A stretch of 64,000 nucleotides of DNA from Ceratotherium simum simum (Eukaryota > Chordata > Mammalia > Perissodactyla > Rhinocerotidae). Position 1 is the first letter of the stretch. The number at the start of each line of letters is the position of its first letter. The notes below the pieces were generated by a model, which did no database searches, was not told the DNA's origin, and was given only the letters and a program-made list of their open reading frames with translations. Both the position numbers and the translations under genes were made by a program. The stretch is taken from positions 28,887,923-28,951,922 of the forward strand of contig NW_004454177.1 in the NCBI RefSeq assembly GCF_000283155.1, read 5' to 3'. Shown here in pieces: positions 33,705 to 45,572 of the stretch.

Positions 33705-35764
33705 GTAAATATTGATCAAAGAAAGAAATTATCATTAAAAGGAGGCATTTGTTTGGAGGTTCATTGCTCCATGAAATGGAAACCTTCCCAGCACCTCTAT
33801 CAACTCATCTGGCTAAAATATTATCTTTGATATATACCTGATAATCACCTATGTGAATATACGGAGTCCAAATAAAGAAATATTTTCTAAATAAATTGAC
33901 CTCCAATTTGTAACAGCCTCAATCTAATTATTTACAGTTGACATTTAGAAGGCCTCCTCCATATCCCCATTGCTCCTCGAATGATGCCTTGCACAGAACA
34001 GTAGACAAGAAGCATTTCTTGAATAATAGCTCACTTCCTCTGAAAATGAAAGCAAAAACTTTGATCTCCAGGATACCAGGCCTTCAACTAGAAGCAAAAT
34101 AGTTGATTACTACCAATCATATTTTCTCTATATTGTTCCTAGGCTGCTCATCATTGACTGTTATATAGATTTGCTTCTCAGAAAGATCTGTGATCCTTGA
34201 TAATTCAGAAAACAATTTAACTTTGAATTTTCTCCAGTAGCTCCTTTGTTTCCTTCCATAATAACAAAGATAATGGTGACAACTTGCTGTTGATAGATCT
34301 GAAGCCAGAACTGCCAGTGGTTGCAGGGAAGGCAATTTTCCGTGAAGTCTTATACTGGCTTTCCTTCATGGGTTGTGTGAAAGGTGGAGTTTGTTACGAA
34401 TGTGTTATTTGAGCTCAATGTTACGTGAGCTCAAACTCTTTCTGAGCTTTGCCTGTCCTAAGGGTCCCAATAAAATTAAGATGCTGCAAATCATTAAAAA
34501 CTTTATGAAGAATGTATTTTCAAATCCTATCTCAACACATATCAATTAAAATCAGAATACTTTTGTCATTAGGATTTTAATCTGCTGTATTGCAACCATG
34601 AAGTTTGGTTTACTAGAACAATTATTAGTATAGACACTTAAGAGAAGACATAGAATCCTACCTTTGGGAAGATGTCAGAAATAAAATCTAGGATACTGAA
34701 ATCTCGGTTTGGGCTGAGGTATGATTTGGCTTTTGAATATTGCAATGTTAGAAATGATTCTCCTTTTTTAGGCAAGAAAAATAGTTTTCATAAGTAAACT
34801 TGGAATTGTGGTGGAAGGTGAGTTTTCTTTGTCTTTCCTTCTTCCCCATAAAATGGCAGGTCTGTCCCTCTTTTGGTTGGAAATTCACAGTTTCATCAAT
34901 CTCAAAAGAGCCCTAATTTCTGCTGCAAATACCACGTCAAATCCTGCCACATCCCTTGTCCTTTTTTTGGCAGGGGCATGGTAATATGAACATGGTAATA
35001 TGATGCCTTCTGGCATCATTGCCTATCTCTGCTCAGCTGCTGCTAATGATGACCAATATATGGAGTAGTCTCTCTCAGGAAAGTAACCAAAGACAATCTT
35101 CTTCATCCTCAATAGCAGATGGGATTAACAGGGCTATTAGATCTTGGAATTTTGGATCTCGATTCAGTAGCAAAAATGAAATAATTTGGCCTATATAGGC
35201 CCAATTCCAGCAAAGACCTTGGCAGGATGTCTTATAATAAATTGAGCTACAACTCCTGCATTTCCCATACCATGCCATGTTTCCTTACCCAATTACCTCA
35301 GTGTTAAGGGACTATGTATAAGCACTGCTGCCTCATTTGTCAAATTTGAGGGTAAAAGATGTCATGCTATTGGCCACCTGTACCCCTTACCCTCTGACAC
35401 CAGCAGAAGGTCCAAACCACTCAGCTAAGCAGTTTTACTTGTGCTGCATTCATTAACCAGCCATTTAGCTATAGTATCAGAACGCCAAGCCTTGACCAGC
35501 CAAAATGTCCTGCTACATGCTACTTACTTTGGTAACGATCTGCTTACTTTAGCTTATAGTGGCGCAAATCGCATTCACATATGTTTCCCTGCTAATATAC
35601 AATAAGCTGTATTACAAAAAAATTGCTCATGTAGTAGTTTATGGAATGAAATGGAATGAGTGGCTGTATAACAACCTGAGAGGTATAATAGAAACATCAA
35701 TGATCTAAGGAGCAATAGACCAGAGTTCCATCCTGAAATAAGCTTTTCAAGAAGAAGCATGGCT
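33705..35764. other. Unassigned intergenic sequence between the paralogous blocks
   Basis: No gene or named repeat. It contains a 13-bp direct repeat (catggtaatatga at 34977-34989 and 34991-35003) that runs into an 8-bp hairpin (atgatgcc / ggcatcat, 35000-35019). Confidence 0.5.
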
Positions 35765-35990
35765 AATAAAAAGCGGCTAAGATTTACAACGTACCAGATG
35801 TTGTGCTAAGCACTTTTAGTACAATATTCCAATTAATTCTTACAACAGGCTAATAAGGTATACGCCGTCATTATCCTCATTTTATAAATGAAAAATACAA
35901 ACTTTGGCAAAGTCAGATATCTTGCCCAAAATCATATCCTTTGCAAATAGCAAAGCTTGCTAGGACTTTAGTCTAGGTCTCTTTGCTATC
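35765..35990 (-). mobile_element. MIR SINE
   Basis: Reverse-complement MIR: gttgtgctaagcacttttag, cttacaacaggctaataagg, tcattatcctcattttataa, ttggcaaagtcagatatctt, gcccaaaatcatatc, aggactttagtctaggtctc. It abuts copy B of the paralogous block. Confidence 0.82.
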
Positions 35991-36295
35991 CCCATGTCCG
36001 CAACTGCTAGACTTTGCTCCTTTTCTTGTGTTTCTTTGGATTTTCTCACAGTACGTGACCCAGAGCCAATTCCAAACTGACATTCAATTACAATAAATTG
36101 AATTGCATTTATCGAAGATTCATTTCAAACAATTGCAACATAAAGCCTATGGGAAAATGATAAAGGATCTGGAATAACTTCACCGACCGAAGAGAATGTG
36201 TATTCTTAAAATGTTCTCATATTTGTTTTGTTCTTTTTATACACTCATAATTTCTTATTTACTTCAAGGAAATGTAACATTTTAGTAAATTCTTC
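35988..36295 (+). repeat. Paralogous block, copy B
   Basis: Partner of the block at 33398-33704, same orientation, about 73% identical by hand count. Homology ends at about 36295 on the right. On the left it meets the tail of the MIR at 35990. A short piece just before copy A (ggactaaatc) could be a deleted remnant of that MIR tail (ggactttagtc), which would argue for a local duplication, but the match is too short to be sure. Confidence 0.85.
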
Positions 36296-36644
36296 CTCTT
36301 TCTAAGATGGTTTTATGCAAATGGTCTTCAAATAGATGTAAGTTTAATGTCTAGCTGTTCTCCATTTCCATCGCTGAGAGAACAAAGGAAAATAGACTTA
36401 AAACAATACCATGAGACATTTAGATTACATATAAGAAAAGATTTCTTGAAAGTGAGAATGGTGAAAAAGTAGATTGGCAGACTGAGGGTGACGACACAGT
36501 GAATCTTTAATGACTGGAGTGATCCTTATAAATATGTAGTCAAGCAAGTGTGGGCATGGGTAACAGGACATTAAACTTTCTGTTGGCCCCATGTTTCTTG
36601 GCTTCTGTGGCTGTCCACATACATCAAATGGAACACTCAAGAAA
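36296..36644. other. Unassigned intergenic sequence
   Basis: Nothing recognised; a short minus-strand frame (36425-36676) has no domain. Confidence 0.5.
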
Positions 36645-36790
36645 GTAACTTGGTAACGCACTAATGTTTGTTGCATACCTACTTTGTACCAAGCATGTGT
36701 TTGGCAAAAGGTAAACCATGTTGGGCAAGATAGACTTAGTTCCTGCTTTCATAGCACTTAAAATATAGTGGAACATTCAGGTGAAAATAA
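36645..36790 (-). mobile_element. L2 LINE 3'-end fragment
   Basis: Reverse-complement L2: gttgcatacctactttgtac, caagcatgtgtttggcaaaa, ttagttcctgctttcatagc. Confidence 0.68.
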
Positions 36791-37869
36791 TACTTCTCCA
36801 TAAAATTTTGAGATAATTGAAGGAAAAATTCTATTTAAAAAATATTAAATTATGTAATAATTGATTAAGTCGTCGTCATATTTTTTAGTTACAGCCAGAA
36901 TAAATTAAGCTCTTCATGACTAGCCAATGATATCTTTCTCTTCCCATAAAGAGGCTTCCGTGTCACTTCAAAAGAAACTTCAACCTCACGTATTGTGGTA
37001 GCAAAAGTCACACAGTTAGTGTTTGGAAATCTCTCCAGTTCTGACTTTATAAATTTAAAATGCTATTATATTGGCAAGAGTAGAAAGGGGATAGCCCATG
37101 TCAAAGTGAACTTGCCCCCTGACATATTTTTGCAAGGCAAAGACTTATTGCGTAAGAGCATATCATTTCAAAAGGCTGCCTTCTGTATAATGCAATCAAT
37201 ATTGTTTAATTAAAAGATGATACTATTGATTCTAATTAACCAAAATTGCTTACCTCGTTAGTTTGCAGTTCATATGTGTTCCCAGGGACAGGATGATTTA
37301 GTGATTGTAATCCTACTCTCAGTGTACAGAATAGAGACACTTATTTGCAAAATGCTAAATCTGGCACTCTGGTTTTGAGTTGCCTTTGTGCCTGTGATGA
37401 ATGAACAACTTTGTGTGTGTATATGTAATTTTAAAATAATAAATTATGTAAGCATTCATCTTAAATGTGCAAACATGGGATTTTGGAAAATTGAATTATT
37501 AAATGATGGAATCATTCGATTACTAAAAATCGGTGCCACCATCAATGCTAGACTCTAATATATTTTTGAATGGATATTTTTCATTCTAAATGATCTGTCA
37601 AAAGCCCTGTTTATATTTCTGTGGCCTACCATTTGTTAAGCACAGACTCTTAGATGCGTGTTGGATCTAATTTGTCTATTGCAGGGACTATATATAGGGA
37701 CATGTTTAGGTAATAAAACACAAGGGTCTTGTTTGTTTTTAATCAATCAGATAAAGGTTAATAGTGATAGTTAAGTGCTGGAAAAAAGACAATACAGTAT
37801 TTCTATTGGTCATTTGAGGGTTGTGTATAAGAGGCCTTCCCAAGATGGTGGAAATGAGGGAGAAAGGAA
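36791..37869. other. Unassigned intergenic sequence; candidate conserved stretch at 37430-37570
   Basis: No gene or named repeat. 37430-37570 is A+T-rich, non-repetitive, and contains a small perfect palindrome (aatgat gga atcatt, 37502-37516). Whether it is conserved cannot be seen from one genome. Confidence 0.45.
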
Positions 37870-38110
37870 GTATTAGCACGTGTTGAACATCTACTTTCTA
37901 CCAGAAATGATGCTTAGCACCTTGTGATCATGATCTCATTTAATCCTCACAAGATTCATGATTAGGAGGTGCAATTAGCCCCATTTTGCATATATAAAAT
38001 AAAAGCTTAAGTTAAGGAGCTTAAGTAACTTGCCCAACATTTTGACATAAATATTGGATATTAAATTGTGACTTTTAACTATATCTTGTTGACTCTGGAC
38101 AACTGCTGTC
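37870..38110 (-). mobile_element. MIR SINE
   Basis: Reverse-complement MIR: gtgttgaacatctactttct, atgatgcttagcaccttgtg, catttaatcctcacaagatt, gccccattttgcatat, ggagcttaagtaacttgccc. Confidence 0.85.
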
Positions 38111-38284
38111 CTTTCTCTTTTAGGACACTGGCATTCAAAACAAGCTTAAAAGAAAAAGGTACAGGCTTTCTGAATCTAGCCAAGAATGAGAGAAGCAAAT
38201 TGCAGTAGAAATGTCCTTGTAAATGGAAATACACTTAAGCTATTTTAACTAAAATGAGAAAGTAGACAGGAAGGCCTACTATTA

Positions 38285-38445
38285 CCATTAACATTTATTA
38301 AGGACTAGTATGCTAGGTGCTTTTCAAAACGTTTTATGTATTTTAATTCATTTATTCCTCATAGAGACCTTATACAGTAGTTATTATCATTATCACCATT
38401 TTAAGGAAGAAAAAACTGAGACAAAGTAAAGTGATCTATTTTTAC
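38285..38445 (-). mobile_element. MIR SINE
   Basis: Reverse-complement MIR: aacatttattaaggactagt, atgctaggtgcttttcaaaa, cattatcaccattttaagga, agaaaaaactgagacaaagt. It abuts L1 at its right end. Confidence 0.8.
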
Positions 38446-38464
38446 TGATGCATTTTACACTTAG

Positions 38465-39720
38465 AAAATCCAAGAGATTCTAGTTCAAAGTTATTTGAAT
38501 TAATAAAGAAATTTCTAATGTAACTAGGCACAAGATCATATCAAAATCAAAGATGTTTTTCAATTAATTAAAAACCAAGAAAAGCTACATGAAAAAAATC
38601 TGTTCACAATAGTAACAAAGACTATATAAATTTAAGAATAAATGAAATGAGAAAGATACAGGAAGGATATTAAATCATTTTATTGTAAAACAATAAAACA
38701 ATTCCTTATGTTTTGAATGAAATATTTTAAATATCAATTCTCTCAAAAATTAATATATGAATGTAGTTATCTGCCAGCTGGTAAACAGTGGATTCTTTGA
38801 GGGAGTTGCATTAGCTTTGAAATGGATAAAATGACTTTAAAATTCATGTGGAAGAATAAATGCTCAAGAACAATGAAGAAAATTATAAAAAATAGAAAGG
38901 AGAAATGGGAGATGATTTGCTTTGCCTAATACAGGAACATTTTATAAATGCATCATATTCAAATTAATAATATATATTGGCATGCGAATCAGCAAAGCAA
39001 CAACAGTAACAACAATGGAAAAAATACAAAATAATGCAACACAATAGAGACTCCGGGAATAAATCTGATATATTTGAGTATTTTGTATATGATTGAATTA
39101 ATATTTCAACTCAATGGGAAAATGATGGCTTGTTTAAGAAATAACTATCCATTGGAAAAATAAAATTATATCCCTATTTCAGTCCATCTATAAACCTAAA
39201 TTCTAAGTAAATTATATATTTCCTCCTAATACAGTCATATACATAATGACTACGTTAGAGGAAAATCTGAGACTACATGCACTACCCAATAATGGAAGTG
39301 ATTTTCTTGACCAAATAAGACATTCAAAATCTGTAATAAAAACTACTCATATGTGATAGTATAAGATAAAAAGTTTGTATATCAAAAGATACCATAAACA
39401 AAATGAATAGACAACTGAAAGGGTTTGGAAAACATATTTGAAACACAGACGGCACATAGACAAAGCTCTAACAAATTAGTAAGATGAGCAATAACTTAAG
39501 AAAATAGACTAAGATTTTAATTGATAACAAAGGAGAGTAAAATTACATGGAGAGTAAAATTATACATATAATTATATAAGTATGTTCACTATTCACACAC
39601 ACTAGTATTCAGGGACATATGTGCAAATTAATGCAAAAAAAGAAAAGGACAACTAAAAATAATATACCATTAATATATATAGACTTCTTCAAAATATGTA
39701 ACATTCTATTTTCAAAGGAG
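38465..39720 (+). mobile_element. Ancient L1 ORF2 fragment
   Basis: Sense ORF2 downstream of the reverse transcriptase: aaaccaagaaaagctacatg, atgactttaaaattcatgtg followed by gaagaataaatgctcaagaa (38830-38871), tttgctttgcctaatacagg, aatcagcaaagcaacaacag, caaaagataccataaacaaa (39383). It is 5'- and 3'-truncated and has many frame breaks. A short direct repeat, gagagtaaaattacat, occurs at 39532 and 39550. Confidence 0.78.
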
Positions 39721-40584
39721 GATTTGACGCTTAGAATCCTGATCCCAATCCAGTACTGGTACTAAAACGCAATATTATTTTCATTAAGTTTTGTTCCTTG
39801 TCTCAATATTGATGAAAATAGTCTCTGACTACATAAATAAGAAGAGCCATGTTGGACTGAATTTTAGTAGTTCACTATCTTGTTCAGAACTAGCAGAAAG
39901 AAAAAAAATTCAATTGGACAGTGTTGATACCAAACCAAAAAATAGTATTTAAGAAGTTCAAACTCAGATGTGGCTGTCAATTTAACAGCTTCCATGATGA
40001 GCTGGCGCAATGGACTATAATGACTATTGTGTGAAAAAGTTGAAATATTGACAGAAATACAAAGCATAAAAATTGATGGAAATTGATATTGTATAGAGAA
40101 AGTATAGTGATTCTTACATATATTTTCAAGACTAGCTTGGGATAATATTGGAACAAAGGCACTGCATTTGAATTTGATTACATATTCAATCAGAGAACTG
40201 AAGGGAGCAAAGGAGGATTGCTAAGTCCCAGTGTCATATTGACCATATTTGTCTGCAACCCAGATCCTTTACAGAAGGAGGACTCTAACAAAGAAGTTAA
40301 GATAGTTACCAGATAGGATGAGGAGACGATGGGAACAGTAATCTAATTATTGCCTTCCTTGCATGGTTTGTGAATATGACCTTATGTATGTACTTGGGCT
40401 GCTGGAAAGACAGATAATTAGGCAAACAATTGGTTTGCATGGTACTAGTGCCATCTTAATTTGTCTTAAAATTGTATTTCTTTCTTTTACATGTACAAGA
40501 AGTTAGGAAATTTGGCATCATTTATGAATTTGCTAAGAGCCTGATCCTCGAATGCTGAAGCTATGTGAAATTGACCACTAAACA
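39721..40584. other. Unassigned intergenic sequence
   Basis: No gene recognised. The two overlapping minus-strand frames at 39864-40162 are T-rich-derived and without domains. Confidence 0.5.
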
Positions 40585-40790
40585 AAGAATGTATTTGGTC
40601 TGGAAGAGAGATAATTAAGATGACTTAAGAAAAGTTGCAGATTTATGAACAGCCATTATAAGGAGTGTGGTTACCAGCTGTTCTACATGTCCAGAGAGAC
40701 TGGAACAAGAAGTCCCTAACTGCAAGGGTAATTAGACACAGGAATAAGCTGCCGAAGGAATGACTGCGGAATTTCGTTTTTGAGAGAGAT
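40585..40790 (+). mobile_element. CR1/L3-type LINE relic
   Basis: Text such as ggtctggaagagagataatt, aagatgacttaagaaaagtt, agactggaacaagaagtccc, gacacaggaataagctgccg and aaggaatgactgcggaattt follows the order of the conserved 3' end of CR1/L3 LINEs (the family reads '...ggaataggctgcc...ggttgtggaatctcc'). CR1 and L3 were active long before placental orders split, so this is one of the oldest layers in the window. Confidence 0.6.
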
Positions 40791-41586
40791 TTCTAGAATA
40801 GAATGGTTATCTTTTTTGTTGTTGCTTGGAAACAAAAGGATATAAGCTTTTTGAGAGCTCCTTTAGTTTAATGATCCCATACTGAATTGATCTCTATGAA
40901 GTATAACTTCAGAGAGCCACTGCTTCGGTAAATGTTTTCAGTGATAGAAATGCTGATTGAAATAAAGACATTATTGTAAAAATAATGGTGAAGAAATGTT
41001 TAGAAGAGCAGGGCAGGTTAAAAAATGTGATTTGGTACTGTTGTTTAAAATGAGGCTGAGATTCCAGGCTGTATAAATAGGAGAATTGTCTGTAGAAATT
41101 GTGAGACAATCCTCTGTACTTAGCAGCCATCAGGCTTTTATTGTACTGTTATGACAGTTGAGGGTCTCACAACTTCAGCTAAACGTGAGAAGCTTGGAGC
41201 AGCTCCAGTAAAATGTAAAAACAATGATAAGGGTGTTAGCAAAGAGCCTCTTTAAATGTGAAAACAATAGGGACAATCCAATTTGAAGTGGGGAAATCAC
41301 TTTTTTTAATATTGCTTTTGTTGGACATCTTCTTTGCTACTTACATTTTTTATTACAAAGTTGTATGGAATTTGAAATTTGGGATGTTTTTGGGTGCAAA
41401 TTTTAGACAATGAATACTCAAAACTGTAAGTGCCTTAAGATTGATTAACCTGTTATTTGCCTAATCAGTAATTTTTCTATCCCTATGTTCAATCCTGTCT
41501 ATGCATTTTTTTCTCATTTTCTTTCTTCCTGGACAATCACATCTTCTGATAAGGCTTTGATTCCCATTCATAATCTTCCTCCCCAA
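40791..41586. other. Unassigned intergenic sequence
   Basis: No gene or named repeat recognised. Confidence 0.5.
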
Positions 41587-42195
41587 TGTGACAGGCAAAA
41601 TTCTAAGATGGCCTCCAATATTCCTGCTCTCTTGTATACAAGGCCTGCATGATCCCCTCCCCTTCGGGGTGAAAGAAGGATACGAATATTACAGAATATC
41701 AGTTCTGTAATCCTGTTACCTTGTATGGTAGAAGCGATTTTGCTGATATAGTTAAATTCCCTCATCAGTCGAGTTAATCAAAAGGAGATTATTCTAGGTG
41801 AGTTTGACGTAATAGCATGTTAAAAGAAGTGAGAGATTCAGAGCAGCAGCAGACACCCTCCTGTTGCCTTTGGAGGAGTAAACTGCTCTAGTTGCTGAGA
41901 GCATCCTTCAGCTGACAGCTGGCAAGAAAACGGAGACCTCAGTCATATGGCCACAAGAAAAAGAATTCTGCCAACAACCTGAGGGAACTTGTAAGTGGAT
42001 TCTTTCCTAGTCAAGCCTCAAGATGAGGCTACAGCTAGTAGGCACTTTAATTTCAGCCTTGTGAGATCCTGAGCAGAGGACCCAGCTAAAATAAGCCAGA
42101 CTCCTGACCCACAGAAACTGTGAGATAATACTTTTGTGTTGTGTTAAGGAGCTAAATTGTGCTAATTTGTTACACAGAAATAGAAAATTAATACA
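41587..42195 (+). mobile_element. MLT1-like (ERVL-MaLR) solitary LTR
   Basis: Starts TGTGACAGGCAAAATTCTAA and ends at 42195 with ...AAATTAATACA. The 3' part (ctgacccacagaaactgtga, gctaatttgttacacagaaa) is the conserved MaLR-type LTR end, and gctgacagctggcaagaaaa and tgccaacaacctgagggaac match the interior. It is flanked by a 4-bp match, CCAA at 41583-41586 and 42196-42199, fitting a target-site duplication. No internal or second LTR is seen, so it is a solo LTR. It contains no protein-coding sequence. Confidence 0.8.
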
Positions 42196-42359
42196 CCAAG
42201 AATTCTCTACTTTGTGCACTTTCTAACTTGATAAGGTGCATCTATCCACATAAGCCCTCAGTTCAGCTCCTAATTCCCTTCATTCTTCCATCTAATCAGT
42301 CAGAGAGAACCGTTGTTTTTAATTTCTAAATGTCTCTAAAGCAACTTTCCATAATCTTT

Positions 42360-43000
42360 CAGGTCAGACTCCTTTACCTCTCTTGAAATACGTTGGTCGC
42401 CCCCCAGTTGGTCTCCCTACCTCTAGTCTTGCTTCCCTCCAATACTTGATCCTCACATCTGGTCTGTCAGAGTGAACATTCTGAAATAGAGATCTGTTCA
42501 CAGCATGTTGTTGCATAATATCTTTTATGAGCTTCATAGTTTAAACTCTTTGCCATAACATAAAGCCTTTTAGAACTTGGTCCTGGACTATCTATCTGAT
42601 CTCAGCCACTGCAAATGTTTTCATGACATCCTTTTCTTCCTTCAGTTCTCGAACAGGTAGATAGTTCTGGTACTATATTTTTCTTCATACTCTTCCCACA
42701 GCCTGGAATTATTGCTTGGCTACTTCCTACTCCTTCAATAGACGGGTAAAATATTACCACTTTTGTAAATGCTTCCTTGATATTCAGACTTATTTATATG
42801 CCCTTTTCTGTGCTTGCTGCACGGTCTTTCTCATGATGTAGTTGTGGATCTCCTTGTCTATCTTCTTCATTTGATTGAGAAATCCTTGCAGTCTGAAAGC
42901 TAAAATCATCTCACAATCCTATCATCTTGCACAGAGTCCAACATCTGTGAGAAGCCAATACACACTTACTTTGTAAGTTGGAGATGAGATTTCTTAACAA
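42360..43000 (+). mobile_element. L2 LINE fragment, about 0.6 kb
   Basis: Sense L2 in order: cccagttggtctccctacct, ggtctgtcagagtgaacatt, gcatgttgttgcataatatc, agaacttggtcctggactat, tcccacagcctggaattatt, cttcctactccttcaataga, atccttgcagtctgaaagct, cttgcacagagtccaacatc. Confidence 0.82.
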
Positions 43001-44739
43001 TGAAAAAATTCAAAATGCTTTGGCTTAAATAAGATAGGGGTTTTTATTCTTTTCACATAAATGTCCAGAAGAGGACAGTACTTGAAGGAAGTTGAAAACA
43101 TTTCCAATATGAGAGCGTTAGAACTAAGACTTGTCAATATTCTCCAGGGCAATAAATAGAAAATTGGGGATTATCTTTATACCAGACATAAATCATTTAT
43201 AGCTATATCAGATAAAAATTATCTACAACTTACCAATCTTCTAAAAGTTAATATCTTATGCTATAAAATCTGGGACTTAATAAATACTAAGTAGCAAGTC
43301 AAGTAAAGTTACCTTTTTCCACAGTGCACTATGACCCTTGGGTAGATTTAGACAACACTTCAGTATGACACTGAAAGGGCACATCTTAATGTTTTTGCCC
43401 TGTCTCCAACTTTTGGATAATGTTTTTAATGGCATAGCCATTCTCTGCTATAACTGTTTTCAGTGCTGCTTTGAGAAAAAAGAGAAAATTCATGTCTGGA
43501 GAATGGAAGAAAGGAAGAAAAATACTGAGCTTATTTTCTACTTCTGGGTGGAAGCTTTCCTCTCTCTCTTCTTTGATCGTCTGTGTCTTTTAAAAAAAAT
43601 GACAGGATTAACAGTGCAGAATTCAACTTGTGGCCACTTGTTTTCCTCTTGCTTACATTATGATATTCATGTCCTCTATGATAGCATAATTTTGATCCCC
43701 TTCCCAATTTGAGGTGACCTTACAAAACCTACTTTCTTTAATTTAACACTGGTACGTATTATGCCACATTTTCCCATTCACATTCATGACTTTCCCTGAC
43801 ACAGGTGTAATGATAAATTTAAAGGATAGGACTTATGGGTGGGGCTAGAAGATAGTTGAGCCACACAAATTAAAGGACATGTGGGTAAATTCTATAAGTA
43901 AAAAAAGGACTGAGGTATACTGATTTGTCTTTCCCTTTATTCCCTGGAACCTGGAGCCAATATCCGTGAATCTTTCAAGAACCCTTCCATTCTCCCTTTC
44001 CTATATATATATTCATTCCATTTTTTAATACTTTTTCCCTCTCTTAAAAATATTTTGTTTGATTCTGAAAATAGTGAATTACATCCACAACTTAGGTCAA
44101 TAATAGAAGTTTCAATTAATAATCTTTTGCCACCAACAAAGTTACATATTTTTTCCTCTGTAGATAAAAGCTCTTGGATTTAAAATAAGTTCTTCTTAAG
44201 GGGTAAGATTGTTCATAGTTCTAAAACAAGCAAAATAATAAATTGTTTTGTTATTTATATATTAAGTTACAGAAAACAATTTTGAATCTTTGTAAAAACT
44301 TCTCTTTTTCTGGACAATCTTTCATTCTAACTATATCTAGTCTAATCTTTCTGGTATACTTTCTAATCAAGATATAAAATATTCTCATGATTTTGAAGAT
44401 AATTTTATGGAAAGTACTTTTCAAAATAAATCTGAGAACTTAAATTCCCATTTCTGTTCTGCTCTTAACAATGTACTGGTCTTTTTTTTATGAGTGTCAG
44501 GTAAGCAAAAATGGACCAATTTTCTCATCTATAAATTGAGGGATATTAGAGTATACAATCATTTTCTCCAGTTTATTGAGTGAATTTTTAAGACTAAAAA
44601 TAATGTCTGTTGTCACATAAATTAGAGAAAAATTGAGTAAACAAAGTAAGTCATTTAAGTGCAGCAATTCCTGGGGTCACTCATTTCATAAGAAAACCCT
44701 CTCTTGAAAATGCCACTTACTTACTCCATCATAGTACAG
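43001..44739. other. Unassigned intergenic sequence
   Basis: No named repeat seen. The 124-codon plus-strand frame at 43338-43712 is one of the longest in the window, but its Phe/Leu/Cys richness reflects T-rich DNA, it has no recognised domain, and no splice or retrocopy context is visible. Confidence 0.45.
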
Positions 44740-44935
44740 TGGGAAGAGAGCACAGTTAAGAGTCGGGTAATCATGTTTGCATTCCCCTTCCCCATTCACA
44801 AGCTGTATGATCATGGCTCAATCACCTAATCTTTCTGTGCGTCTCTACAAAGGTGACCATACTTTCCTCTTAGGTGTGGTGTGGTGATTAAATGAGATGA
44901 CCCACGTGAATTTTCTAGCACATAATAGCCAGTTC
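44740..44935 (+). mobile_element. MIR SINE
   Basis: Sense MIR: atagtacagtgggaagagag, ttcacaagctgtatgatcat, ggctcaatcacctaatcttt, ctgtgcgtctctacaaa, gtggtgattaaatgagatga, ttttctagcacataatagcc. Confidence 0.85.
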
Positions 44936-45525
44936 TCTTTCCCTCTTGAAATTAGCTTTTTCTCACCATCACTTTCTCAAATTTTCTGCCCCAGGAATTT
45001 CTTATTCTTCCTTCTTTGTTTTAGTATAAATATTGGTCACTTATTCATTGTCTCATTTGAAAACACTCTTCTATTCTATTCAGCACAATGGTATTTGCAT
45101 ACCAACTTACTATTCTCTTCAGAAAAGTTGATAGAACAAGGTCTCTTCTTCAGGATTCTCACTGATAGGGATTCATAATTCTAATGGAGTAGATATTAAT
45201 AATGAATAATTCCTAATTATCACTGTAGGTGACACCTATAATTATTACATGTATGTATCCTCATAAATTGACCGACTTTAAATTTCATTGGAATGATGCT
45301 ATTTGGCTTGGGCATAGAATCTGAATCTCATTCCGCCATCATCTATATACCATCCTGGAAGAGATATACATACATGGAGATCAAGGCCAGAAAAAAAGCG
45401 CACTCTTTATAATGAAGATTTTTCCCAAAACCTAGTATGAGTGATATTGAACCAGATTGGAGGTCCTTTGTGCTTGGACTTCTTTTCCCATGAGTCTATA
45501 CCTATTTCTGATTCCAATGGCAACT
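44936..45525. other. Unassigned intergenic sequence
   Basis: No gene or named repeat recognised; a 93-codon plus-strand frame (44897-45178) starts inside the MIR tail and is T-rich. Confidence 0.5.
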
Positions 45526-45572
45526 AAGAGAGAAACAGAGACAGAGAGACAGAGAGATAGAGAGAGAGAGAA
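45526..45572. repeat. (GA)n/(GACA)n microsatellite
   Basis: agagagaaacagagacagag followed by agacagagagatagagagag and a short pure GA run. Confidence 0.88.

Noticed and set aside
43338..43712. 124-codon plus-strand frame
   Set aside because: No recognised domain, composition explained by T-rich DNA, and no splice or retrocopy context.
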